From positions 1 through 7,932 of the forward strand of contig JAJYRT010000084.1 of NCBI GenBank assembly GCA_021793945.1: a DNA stretch of 7,932 bases, read 5' to 3'. A program made the position numbers and the translations under genes. Shown here piece after piece: positions 1 to 6,906 of this stretch (within the stretch, counting starts at the first letter, position 1; each line of letters opens with the position of its first letter). This stretch comes from Thermoplasmata archaeon. GTDB lineage: Archaea > Thermoplasmatota > Thermoplasmata > Thermoplasmatales > Thermoplasmataceae. The notes below the pieces were generated by a model. The model made no database searches, was not told the DNA's origin, and was given only the letters and a program-made list of their open reading frames with translations.

Positions 1-2
1 TC

Positions 3-1022
3 TTTGTTTCACTGCCAGGTGACCCGGAACTTGCATGGCTGTCATTCTGTACGGTGATGCAATCCCTTTCCGGAAATGGGAAAAAAATCTTTTATTATTC
101 CGGTGGAAGCGATGAAGCATCGCCTCCCGCCGTCATGGGAAAGGGAATGTATGTTATGGTAAGAGGTCTTAACGTAAATGACCATTTCGGGATGTTTGCC
201 GAAATGCCCGACTGGACAGAGGAAGTGGCTAAAAAGGTCGAAGATCTCGGCCCGCTGATAGTCTTCTATGCTTCAGCGTCTAATGAAAATCGCATGATTG
301 TTTCCGCTTCCGAATCCGGTCGCGAGGTGTATGATTCATACCTGACGGCTGGCCTGATTGGCCTGGCATGTTCACTCATCCTGCTGCTTTGTTCTTACCT
401 CAACACAGGGGTTGAAATAACATTAAGTAACTTCTCATGGATCTCAGTATTTCCAATAATTTCCATCATACTTTTCATCTCTTCAGTGATTTTCCTCGCA
501 CTTGGATACAGGACTTCCAGGAAGGGGGTAATGAAATATGTCGGAACATCAGTTGTGCTCTTTCTTCTCGGAACATTCGGCCTTATCATCATTATTGTAT
601 CCCTGACTTTCCTCACTTCCGGGAGAATTGAGTCCACTTTGTCGCAGGCACTTGTCTCTGGATTTATTCCTATTGTTATGTACACATTTGTTTTCATGTC
701 CGTGTTCATCTACATTCTTCCCATCCTCAGGAACGATCTTCACAGGAAGTTTTATGAATTTTCAATTTCCATAATATCGCTTTACTTACTTCTTGGTGTT
801 TTTCTCCCATCCAAATACATTGAGATAGGAGCGCCACCCCATTACCTCATAATAGGCGGTCATTCCCATGGTATACAACCGGCATTTCCCGCTTCGCTGT
901 TAACCATTGCAGTCTTTCTCATCATGATAGCAGCACCTCTCTACACCCAGATCAGGCTTCCTGCCTTAAGAATCATGAAACCAGAAGAACAAAACTTGTC
1001 CGACAATGTCGCACATGATTGA
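3..1022 (+). CDS. Partial membrane protein with a soluble N-terminal region and about six TM segments
   Basis: The reading frame is open from the first complete codon (base 3), with no stop before the possible GTG/ATG starts at 54 and 57. The gene therefore probably begins upstream of the window, and 339 codons of its C-terminal part are visible. Residues 1-112 of the visible part are soluble, mixed alpha/beta in character, and end in a charged stretch (EVYDSYL). About six hydrophobic segments follow, near residues 115-135, 145-168, 180-205, 220-242, 252-270 and 297-315, then a short polar tail. A Gly/His motif (GGHSHG) lies in the last extracytoplasmic or cytoplasmic loop. I do not recognise the family. 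It ends 39 bp before the vWA gene on the same strand, which makes it a possible membrane partner of the signalling triad, but the vWA gene has its own TATA-like box. Coding is near certain; function is unknown. Confidence 0.8.
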   Translation, partial: FVSLPGDPELAWLSFCTVMQSLSGNGKKIFYYSGGSDEASPPAVMGKGMYVMVRGLNVNDHFGMFAEMPDWTEEVAKKVEDLGPLIVFYASASNENRMIVSASESGREVYDSYLTAGLIGLACSLILLLCSYLNTGVEITLSNFSWISVFPIISIILFISSVIFLALGYRTSRKGVMKYVGTSVVLFLLGTFGLIIIIVSLTFLTSGRIESTLSQALVSGFIPIVMYTFVFMSVFIYILPILRNDLHRKFYEFSISIISLYLLLGVFLPSKYIEIGAPPHYLIIGGHSHGIQPAFPASLLTIAVFLIMIAAPLYTQIRLPALRIMKPEEQNLSDNVAHD

Positions 1023-1032
1023 ACCAATAGAA

Positions 1033-1040
1033 TTATAAAT
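1033..1040 (+). promoter_or_regulatory. TATA box of the vWA/PP2C operon
   Basis: TTATAAAT is centred about 25 nt before the ATG at 1062, with a purine-rich BRE-like stretch (ATAGAA) just upstream. In archaea this spacing puts transcription start at or next to the ATG, so the message would be leaderless. No Shine-Dalgarno-like sequence precedes the ATG, which agrees. This supports 1062 over the TTG at 1044 or GTG at 1053. Confidence 0.6.
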
Positions 1041-1061
1041 TCATTGACGGTTGTGGAAACC

Positions 1062-1886
1062 ATGAGTTACTCGTCTGAAATCAGCAGAAACAATCCCGGC
1101 CTCTTCATTTTCATGGTGGACCAGTCGAGGTCCATGAGCCACAGGATAGGAGGCAGCAGCAGGTCAAAGGCCGTGGAAGCGGCAGATGCAATTAACAGGC
1201 AGATTGCGGAGATAATAAACAGGTGCACGAAATCCGAAGGCGTCAGGCATTATTTCGATATAGGAATCATCGGGTACGGCTTCAAGAGGGGCCAGGCGGC
1301 TTCTCTTCTGTCCGGGGCTACCATAGTCCCAATCACTGACATGGAAGGAAGGATACTGAGGACAGAAAACCAGAAACAGGTCATAGACGATCAGGAGGTT
1401 GACTACGAGTTCCCCATATGGTTCGAGCCGGTTGCGGCAAGCGACACTCCAATGGTGCAGGCTATACAGTTGGCAATCTCATGGGTGAAGTCGTGGGTAG
1501 AGAATCACAGGGAATCGTTCCCCCCCATCGTGATCAATATTACAGACGGCGAATCAACGGATGGTGACCCATTAACCTCACTGGCCACGCTCCAGGGGCT
1601 CTCCACCTCAGACGGAAACGCGCTCGTATGGAACTGCCACCTGTCGGAGAGCAAGGTACACCCGGTCTCATTCCCTTACGCTGAGCACCAGCTGCCCGAG
1701 GACAGGTATGCAAAGATGATGTTCTCCATGTCTTCCGAGCTTCCCGAGGAAATGATCGCAATTGCAAAGGAGGAGTACGAGAACGTATCGCAGGGCGCCA
1801 GGGGATATGTTTTCAACGCTCAGCTCGAGGACCTGATTAAGCTGCTGGACATCGGTACAAGAGCAGTATCATCGCTGATGAAATGA
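1062..1886 (+). CDS. vWA-domain protein of a TerY-P-like kinase/phosphatase triad
   Basis: The predicted protein is 274 aa and consists of a single cytoplasmic vWA domain with no signal peptide or TM segment. The metal-binding MIDAS residues are visible: D20-x-S22-x-S24 (VDQSRSMS), T129 (SDTPM), and D162-G163 (ITDGESTDGDP). The N-terminal MSYSSEISR and the C-terminal FNA..LxxLIKLLDIGTR match, from memory, a vWA family found beside PP2C phosphatases and eukaryote-like kinases in bacteria. They also support the ATG at 1062 over the upstream TTG or GTG. The usual DQSGS is DQSRS here, Gly to Arg at residue 23. The stop overlaps the phosphatase start (ATGA), so the two are probably translationally coupled. 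vWA proteins of this type are thought to be adaptors that bind partners through Mg2+; the partner here is not known. E. coli YegL is a functional parallel, not a proven orthologue. Confidence 0.9.
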   Translation: MSYSSEISRNNPGLFIFMVDQSRSMSHRIGGSSRSKAVEAADAINRQIAEIINRCTKSEGVRHYFDIGIIGYGFKRGQAASLLSGATIVPITDMEGRILRTENQKQVIDDQEVDYEFPIWFEPVAASDTPMVQAIQLAISWVKSWVENHRESFPPIVINITDGESTDGDPLTSLATLQGLSTSDGNALVWNCHLSESKVHPVSFPYAEHQLPEDRYAKMMFSMSSELPEEMIAIAKEEYENVSQGARGYVFNAQLEDLIKLLDIGTRAVSSLMK

Positions 1887-2614
1887 TCAGTGTCAGGACC
1901 TATCGCCTTCCCAAGCTAGGGAACAGCGACGAAGAATGTGAGGATGCATTCTCCAGCAATGGGAGTTTTTCAAGGATGGCCATTGCGGATGGTGCCAGTG
2001 ACTCTATTTTCTCGGGAGTATGGGCTTCTTCTCTTGTAGACGAGTTCGCACGTATTGAGGGGAGGCTGTATGACGACACGGGGCAGGTTCTGAACCAGCT
2101 GATCACGGCAGCGCGAAATGCATGGTATGACAGGATAAACTGGAAGAAGCTCAGCCTATTCGTGAAAAATAAAGCCATAAAGGGGTCCTTCTCAACTTTC
2201 CTTGGCGTTGAGATTGAAAAAACGCCAGGAGGATACGTCGCTCATGCTTCTGCAGTGGGGGACTCCTGTCTGATCATCAGGAATGATGGGGCGATACATT
2301 CAGTACCCATCAATGTACCTTCGGATTTCAATTCAACCCCTCAGCTTATATGGAGCGGATACGGTGCGCCTTTCAGCAGGGAATTCAAGTGGAAGAAACC
2401 TGTGATGCAGAAATTTGCGTTCAATTTTACTGAGGGGTCTACTTTCATGCTGGCAACTGATGCTCTTTCAAAGTGGATGCTTGAGCACAGGAAAAATTCC
2501 TGGGAAACGCTCATTAATGCAGAGAATCCCAGTGCGTACTTTGATCTCCTTAGGAAAAGGAAGGAGATGAGGAATGATGACGTTACCCTTGTGATTGTTA
2601 CCTTAGACCCCTGA
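1883..2614 (+). CDS. PP2C-family Ser/Thr protein phosphatase
   Basis: This is a 243-aa stand-alone PP2C catalytic domain, soluble and near the minimum length for the family. The metal-binding and catalytic motifs are in order: E20-D21 (CEDAF), D36-G37 (IADGAS), G126-D127-S128 (AVGDS), D193 (ATDALSKWM) and D232-D233 (RNDDVTLVIV). All the acidic residues expected to bind the two Mn/Mg ions appear present, so it should be active. It would remove phosphate from Ser/Thr, most plausibly on the neighbouring kinase or its targets, as reported for PphC and YegI in E. coli. The ATG at 1883 overlaps the vWA stop by 4 bp, showing co-expression with the vWA gene. The 3' end overlaps the end of the opposite-strand kinase gene by 17 bp. 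The family is assigned with high confidence; the substrate is inferred from context. Confidence 0.92.
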   Translation: MISVRTYRLPKLGNSDEECEDAFSSNGSFSRMAIADGASDSIFSGVWASSLVDEFARIEGRLYDDTGQVLNQLITAARNAWYDRINWKKLSLFVKNKAIKGSFSTFLGVEIEKTPGGYVAHASAVGDSCLIIRNDGAIHSVPINVPSDFNSTPQLIWSGYGAPFSREFKWKKPVMQKFAFNFTEGSTFMLATDALSKWMLEHRKNSWETLINAENPSAYFDLLRKRKEMRNDDVTLVIVTLDP

Positions 2615-3926
2615 TGCGGATTGGTTCGATGCCCTTCCACAGTGGATCCATACCCGCGGCCTGCGACAGTAAGCCCGCAAGTTTCTTGGTCCTGCCCCCG
2701 ATGGACTTCAGATCCCTGATAACCGCGGAGTCTTCATGGTTCAGGAAGTCACCTGAAGAAAATATGAGCTTGTCACCGTCGTTATCGTTGTATTTCCAGA
2801 GTTCAGGATTCCTAGAGATCCCGTACAGGGAGAGGTATATGACAAGGACAGAGAAATTGTCCAGGTCCTCGGAATAATGGTTTCCCCTTGCAGGGTGCTG
2901 GAAATGCTCATGCCCCTTTTCAGGGGCAATTCTTCCACTGAATGGTGGCACGTACATTCCGTCGTAATCAATGAGCGTAAGTTTTCCAGAGTCACTGACT
3001 AGGATGTTGTCGCCGGAGAGATCTCCATGGGCAATTCCATATTCATGCAGAGTAATCATCGTGTCGAGGAACTCATCGGCGAGCCTCTTCATCAGTATGG
3101 ATGAGTTGTAGTTCTTCTCAATGTAGGAGTTCAGGCTGGTGCCCTCGATCCAGTCCATCCTGAGCACAGGATAGTACTGGCTGGGCTTGCTGATCATCCG
3201 GACCGCGGAAGGCAGGTAGTTGAATCCCACAAGCATCGGCAGGCTGATCCCTGAGAGATAGCTGCTAATGAAATAGTACCGCTCCGCAAGGTCGAAGGCA
3301 GCCCGCGTGAAGCACTTCAGGGCATAATCCCCTGAATCGCAGGTGATCTTGAACACCGTTCCAAAATTTCCGGATCCGAAGATATACGACGGTATCTTCA
3401 CGTTCCGGTTGCGGACGAGTTTGCCTTTCTTCAAGTCGGAATAGGAATCGGAGATGCTGAATGCGAGATTCTGGAGTGACTGTGCATAGGATGTCGAATT
3501 GGGCCAGGCACGCACGGTGTCAGCATGGAAGTTATCTGGAAGTTTGATCAAGCGGTTCCTTATCCTCTCAAGTTCGGAATTAGCCCTTGTTCCGGGTTCC
3601 ACAATGCTTTCTGCAGGCCTGCTTCCCGTGAATGAGAAATCCTTCAGGAACTTTATACCGCCGGATCCGTATACTGCCACGGAGGAGAGAAACTTCCCGG
3701 GCATGGGAACTGTCAGCTCGACCTTGCCCTCGCCGTCCCTCATCCTGCTCCTGTACATCCTTGCCTGTCCATTGGGGTAGAGGACTGCAATCTCAACCTT
3801 CTTCACGTTCTCCCTTGTCTTTACGGACACTACCTGGGGCTTGTTCATCTCCACGTCTTCCTTGTAGTTGACCGTGAACTCAGGGTCCGAAGCAGCATCC
3901 TGTTTTTTCTGATGTGTTGAAGGCAT
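2598..3926 (-). CDS. Eukaryote-like Ser/Thr protein kinase with N-terminal beta-rich extension (triad kinase)
   Basis: 442 aa, soluble. Residues 1-27 are polar. About 28-100 look like a beta-sandwich of alternating hydrophobic strands (VEIAVLYPNG, VELTVPMPG). About 115-180 hold a linker with a WPNSTSYAQSLQN element typical of this kinase group. The kinase domain spans about 181-375: Gly-loop G184-S-G-N-F-G-T-V191, Lys K204 (YALKCF), alpha-C Glu E215, catalytic H300-G-D302 with N307, metal-binding D320 (DYDG in place of DFG), then GHEHFQHP at 338-345 and alpha-F Asp D356 (LDNFS). All catalytic residues are present. DYDGMYVP followed by GHxxFQHP marks, from memory, the kinases found with vWA and PP2C partners. 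The ~65-residue C-terminal tail shows no helix-hairpin-helix or TM segment. It converges on the phosphatase. The ATG at 3926 is preferred; M27 is a less likely start. Confidence 0.92.
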   Translation of the reverse strand: MPSTHQKKQDAASDPEFTVNYKEDVEMNKPQVVSVKTRENVKKVEIAVLYPNGQARMYRSRMRDGEGKVELTVPMPGKFLSSVAVYGSGGIKFLKDFSFTGSRPAESIVEPGTRANSELERIRNRLIKLPDNFHADTVRAWPNSTSYAQSLQNLAFSISDSYSDLKKGKLVRNRNVKIPSYIFGSGNFGTVFKITCDSGDYALKCFTRAAFDLAERYYFISSYLSGISLPMLVGFNYLPSAVRMISKPSQYYPVLRMDWIEGTSLNSYIEKNYNSSILMKRLADEFLDTMITLHEYGIAHGDLSGDNILVSDSGKLTLIDYDGMYVPPFSGRIAPEKGHEHFQHPARGNHYSEDLDNFSVLVIYLSLYGISRNPELWKYNDNDGDKLIFSSGDFLNHEDSAVIRDLKSIGGRTKKLAGLLSQAAGMDPLWKGIEPIRIRGLR

Positions 3927-3940
3927 GCCAGTGCCTATGG

Positions 3941-3962
3941 CGTATAACGTAAGTGGTATATC
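3941..3962 (-). promoter_or_regulatory. Possible promoter of the kinase gene
   Basis: Two TATA-like elements lie on the minus strand in the 60-bp gap: GATATACC (3955-3962), centred about 32 nt before the ATG at 3926, and GTTATACG (3941-3948), about 18 nt before it. Neither has the ~25-nt spacing seen at other genes here. The upstream box would give a leader of about 8 nt. The kinase could instead be read through from the four-TM gene upstream. Confidence 0.3.
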
Positions 3963-3986
3963 AATTAATCACGCATTGACATCATG

Positions 3987-4493
3987 TCACAGATATACAC
4001 TAAAAAATACAAGTATCACAAGAAGGACGAGAGTAAGCTCTGAAGCAAAAAGCGCCACCCTTCCTATGACAAACTGGGCAAGTTTCTCATGTGCGTACGT
4101 CTCCCCGTCAGCTGACTTTGACCTGTAGCTTGAAACAACGGAAAGTTTTGCGGAATACCTCATTATGAATCCTTCTGATATGACCGCATAAAGGACCAGC
4201 ATGATCCCGAGTATGAGGTCGAAGCCGAAGTTGTGCAGGTGACCCAGGATGTTCTGCACCGTGAATACCGGAAAAATGCTCAGGACAAAATACGCGACCG
4301 TTGTTGAGATCCCTATCGCCCTGATGTATACGGCTTCCCTCCTTATGAGTGGGGCTGTCGCGGTCAGCACCTTCGGATCCGCCGTTTTCATGAATGGATA
4401 GATCACAAGAGGGAACATGGCAAATGACGAGAACCAGAGCACCAGGAGAACGATCTCCGAGATAAGGATCGAAAGCTGAATGATGGTGCTCAT
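3987..4493 (-). CDS. Small four-TM membrane protein of unknown function
   Basis: 168 aa with four hydrophobic helices near residues 8-34, 56-78, 90-112 and 144-166. The topology puts both ends on the same side. TM1 ends in a Pro-containing stretch (FPLVIYPF). The loop after TM3 is basic and polar (about 113-140, RYSAKL, YRSKSADGE) and is probably cytoplasmic. Histidines lie just before TM3 (GHLHNFGF). I do not recognise the family; size and topology recall small four-helix proteins such as the CopD/DUF2269 type, but no diagnostic motif supports that. The ATG at 4493 is supported by a TATA-like box at leaderless spacing. It sits 60 bp upstream of the kinase on the same strand, so read-through into the kinase gene is possible, but nothing in the protein links it to signalling. 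Confidence 0.8.
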   Translation of the reverse strand: MSTIIQLSILISEIVLLVLWFSSFAMFPLVIYPFMKTADPKVLTATAPLIRREAVYIRAIGISTTVAYFVLSIFPVFTVQNILGHLHNFGFDLILGIMLVLYAVISEGFIMRYSAKLSVVSSYRSKSADGETYAHEKLAQFVIGRVALFASELTLVLLVILVFFSVYL

Positions 4494-4511
4494 GATTTGA
4501 TATGCATTGGA

Positions 4512-4525
4512 CTATAAAATTTATT
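4512..4525 (-). promoter_or_regulatory. TATA box of the four-TM protein gene
   Basis: On the minus strand this reads AATAAATTTTATAG and contains two overlapping TATA-like cores, centred about 22 and 28 nt before the ATG at 4493. This fits a leaderless or nearly leaderless transcript. The same A/T block reads TATAAAAT on the plus strand (4513-4520), so it could in principle also fire rightward. Confidence 0.55.
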
Positions 4526-4705
4526 GTCCTTCTGCAGCAGCTAATAAGATCCGGATTCCAGGGGTAAATTGTTTCATGTATTCAGACCCGAGGTGCATGA
4601 TAAGTCACAACGGTGAGGATACATGCGAGCCGGATCAACCAAGGCATCGCCACGGCTGCATTGCACGAACGCGGTCAGGCGGAGTGACGGAAAGCGACAA
4701 GCTGC
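4526..4705. other. Noncoding gap with possible RNA secondary structure
   Basis: No convincing gene lies between the four-TM gene promoter and the 3' end of mrp. The right half is richer in G+C than the flanking A/T promoter. It holds an imperfect hairpin at 4625-4650 (GCGAGCC pairing with GGC-A-TCGC, one bulged A, 11-nt loop). It also holds a 7-base inverted pair, GATCCGG at 4548-4554 with CCGGATC at 4630-4636. A rightward TATA-like box lies at 4513-4520. This could be the 3' region of the mrp message or a small RNA; neither is shown. Confidence 0.35.
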
Positions 4706-5542
4706 TTACGCAGAGCTTTTCTGCATAATCTTGGATGTTATCTCGCTGAATATCTCTTTCATCTTCTCGTTCCTGGTTACTATGGGCACCCCTTCATCCG
4801 CAGTTTCCACCACATCCTGGGAAAGCGGTATGCGCCCAAGGAACGGTACATTGTGATCCTTTGCGGCCTTCTCTCCCCCGCCAGTCTTGAAGATATAACT
4901 TATCTCACCGCAGTGGGGACAAACAAATCCGCTCATGTTCTCAATGACGCCGAGCACCTTAATCTTCATCTGATCTGCGAAATTGATGGCTTTCCTCGCA
5001 TCAAGAAGTGCCACGTCCTGTGGCGTTATGACAATTACAACACCTTCAACCTCAGGCACAATCTGTGATATGCTGAGTGCTTCATCTCCAGTTCCGGGAG
5101 GAAGGTCGAGTATCACGTAATCCATGTCTTTCCAGACAACATCCTCTATGAACTGCTGTATTGCCTTATGTCGCAGGGCGCCTCTCCAAACCACGGCAGT
5201 TTCTTCTGTTGGAAGGAGGAACCCCATGGATATAACCTTGACGCCGTATTTCGTGTCAACTGGAGAAATGCCGCTCTCGTCTGCGTATACCTTTTCCTTG
5301 TCCACTCCCAGCATCTTTGGATCGTCCGGACCGTTGATATCAGCATCGATAACGCCAACCTTCAGCCCCTGTTGTGCAAGGGTGACAGCAAGATTTACCG
5401 CTACAGTTGACTTCCCCACACCTCCCTTTCCGCTCATCACCATAATGGTGTGCTTTACGCCCTTGTATTTTGTGGACTTTGGCGGCGGACCAACAATCGG
5501 CATTGGTGGAGGCTTGTTTACCTTAATCGTACCGGATGGCAT
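4706..5542 (-). CDS. Mrp/NBP35-type P-loop ATPase, Fe-S cluster carrier
   Basis: 278 aa, cytosolic, of the Mrp/ApbC/NBP35 family. Such proteins bind a [4Fe-4S] cluster at a dimer interface and pass it to apo-proteins, using ATP. Visible motifs are the deviant Walker A (SGKGGVGKST, residues 37-46), Switch I D67-A-D (DADINGPDDP), Switch II DLPPGTGD (146-153), and the cluster-ligand pair C208-P-H-C211 after ENMSGFV. The C-terminal GRIPLSQDVVETADEGVP is typical of the family. The N-terminus (1-25) is short and Pro-rich; it lacks both the MIP18/DUF59 domain of bacterial Mrp and the four-Cys motif of eukaryotic Nbp35, which is common in archaea. Switch I has Asp-Asp where many relatives have Ser-Ile (GPSIP). 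The ATG at 5542 is supported by a TATA box at leaderless spacing. The family is certain; the exact client proteins are unknown. Confidence 0.95.
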   Translation of the reverse strand: MPSGTIKVNKPPPMPIVGPPPKSTKYKGVKHTIMVMSGKGGVGKSTVAVNLAVTLAQQGLKVGVIDADINGPDDPKMLGVDKEKVYADESGISPVDTKYGVKVISMGFLLPTEETAVVWRGALRHKAIQQFIEDVVWKDMDYVILDLPPGTGDEALSISQIVPEVEGVVIVITPQDVALLDARKAINFADQMKIKVLGVIENMSGFVCPHCGEISYIFKTGGGEKAAKDHNVPFLGRIPLSQDVVETADEGVPIVTRNEKMKEIFSEITSKIMQKSSA

Positions 5543-5561
5543 AGACCATAATTGTGCGTCC

Positions 5562-5573
5562 GTATTTTATCTT
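5562..5573 (-). promoter_or_regulatory. TATA box of the mrp-type gene
   Basis: On the minus strand this reads AAGATAAAATAC, centred about 24 nt before the ATG at 5542 and preceded by a purine-rich BRE-like CTGAAAG. The spacing points to leaderless transcription, separate from the MFS gene that ends 71 bp upstream. Confidence 0.6.
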
Positions 5574-5613
5574 TCAGGGCATTCTTGGCGTCCGATGCAA
5601 TTCATTCGGGAAA

Positions 5614-6891
5614 TCAGCTGATCAACTCGGGGTCCTGGGAGTCAGGAGCAAGGGGGAGGTGCATCCTGGACACTGCAACATTTATCCCCACGCCTATGAA
5701 GGCCAGGACTACCATTATGAGGAAGACGCCATTCCAGCCAAAATCAGGAACCAGAACCGATGATACAAGAGGACCGATGGCATCTGCCGAATTGGATATC
5801 AGCCCCATGCCAAAGGCTGCCGATCCCATTATGGCCAGCGGAAAGACGCTTCCGGTGGATGCCCAGTAATTCGGTGGGAGCATCATGAGGAACGCATTTA
5901 TAATGACTGCAAGGACGAGGTAGTAATATGACACATCCCCTATCAGTATCATAAGAAGTGCGCCGGCACCCATCATGGCGTCAGCGACTGCCATTATCTT
6001 CAAGCGGGAAATGAAGATGTCCCGGTTCGTCCTGCCTTTAGCGGACCAGCGATCCCCGATAATTGAACCGATAAAGGCAGCTATGAATCCGGTTATTCCC
6101 CATACAATGACAAGATCCGTAGTCTCAGGGCCGCTATATCCAAGGTGTTCAGAAAAAGCGGGCAGAAAACCTCCTATGCTGAACAGAGTCCAGGTCACCG
6201 GAATCTGAACAATTCCCATTATCCACGTCATTGGGTTCTTCCATGCACCCTGGTGCCTTGATCTCTTTGCTTTCGTCATGGATTCGGACTGGGTCTTTGC
6301 GTCCCTTGCAAAGACAAAATAAATAATGGCGCCCGCAAGCATGACAAATCCCGTGACGTAATACGCTTCCTGCCAGCTCATTGAGCTTAACAGCCCTGAA
6401 AGTATCCCTCCTGCTGCACTACCCAGCGTTATGGCTCCAAGCGTAAATGCAAGAGACCTGGCCCTTTCAGACGGACGGAACCATCCAGACAGCTGTATGG
6501 AGAAGAGGGCCAGCATCATTATCATGAGCCCCTGGAAAAATCTAAGGGCAACCAGAAACTCAAGGCTGCCAGCTACGGGAATAATGAATTGCGGGACTAT
6601 AAGAAATACCTGTGCGACCAAGACTCCAGTCCTGACTCTCGCATCAAACAGCCCTCCGTTCCCGAGGAAAAACGCAACGAAGAGCCCTATTGAAAACGCA
6701 TCCACACCATACGCATCGACTGTGCCCTTTCCGACTCCTATGGTCTGCGCGATTGAGGATGAAACGATGCTGAAAGCAGTGAGCGATATGAAGCTGGTCG
6801 TCATAAGTATTCCGGCAACAAGGGCCATAACCCACCTGTATGGGGAAGTCTGTTCTGCCGGAAGGTTCTCACTGGCATGCATACAAGGCAT
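5614..6891 (-). CDS. MFS transporter, 12 TM
   Basis: 425 aa in two six-helix halves joined by a basic, polar loop near residues 196-218 (DAKTQSESMTKAKRSRHQ), as usual for the major facilitator superfamily. The second half carries a clear MFS motif A between its helices 2 and 3 (GSIIGDRWSAKGRTNR, 275-290). The matching loop in the first half (about 76-90, LGNGGLFDARVRTG) is degenerate. The cytoplasmic loop at 137-146 (GWFRPSERAR) is typical of the family after TM4. Length and topology are normal, so the gene looks intact. It probably exchanges a small solute by secondary transport at the cytoplasmic membrane; no residue pattern lets me name the substrate. Translation may start at M1 (6891) or M4 (6882). 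It lies 71 bp upstream of mrp on the same strand, but mrp has its own promoter. A decayed insertion sequence lies just upstream. Confidence 0.9.
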   Translation of the reverse strand: MPCMHASENLPAEQTSPYRWVMALVAGILMTTSFISLTAFSIVSSSIAQTIGVGKGTVDAYGVDAFSIGLFVAFFLGNGGLFDARVRTGVLVAQVFLIVPQFIIPVAGSLEFLVALRFFQGLMIMMLALFSIQLSGWFRPSERARSLAFTLGAITLGSAAGGILSGLLSSMSWQEAYYVTGFVMLAGAIIYFVFARDAKTQSESMTKAKRSRHQGAWKNPMTWIMGIVQIPVTWTLFSIGGFLPAFSEHLGYSGPETTDLVIVWGITGFIAAFIGSIIGDRWSAKGRTNRDIFISRLKIMAVADAMMGAGALLMILIGDVSYYYLVLAVIINAFLMMLPPNYWASTGSVFPLAIMGSAAFGMGLISNSADAIGPLVSSVLVPDFGWNGVFLIMVVLAFIGVGINVAVSRMHLPLAPDSQDPELIS

Positions 6892-6906
6892 CGTAGTAGG
6901 TCATCT

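Noticed and set aside
54..60. GTG (54) or ATG (57) as the true start of the first membrane protein
   Set aside because: The frame is open and protein-like back to the window edge, and there is no TATA box or ribosome site at usable spacing before 54.
1540..1767. Minus-strand open frame inside the vWA gene
   Set aside because: It is an Arg/Pro-rich shadow of a strongly conserved vWA coding region.
4671..4700. GGTCAGG followed by CGGAA, resembling the SRP RNA domain IV
   Set aside because: The spacing between the two strands is too long and the flanks do not form the required helix; there is also no room for a full archaeal SRP RNA.
4700..4720. Hairpin followed by TTTT, terminator-like on the plus strand
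   Set aside because: It has only four paired bases plus two beyond a 2-nt bulge, lies across the mrp stop codon, and no gene is known to end there in that direction.
4507..4728. Open frame of 73 codons on the plus strand in the gap before mrp
   Set aside because: Its start lies inside the TATA block, its composition is not protein-like, and it runs into the antisense of the mrp 3' end. No family resemblance was seen.
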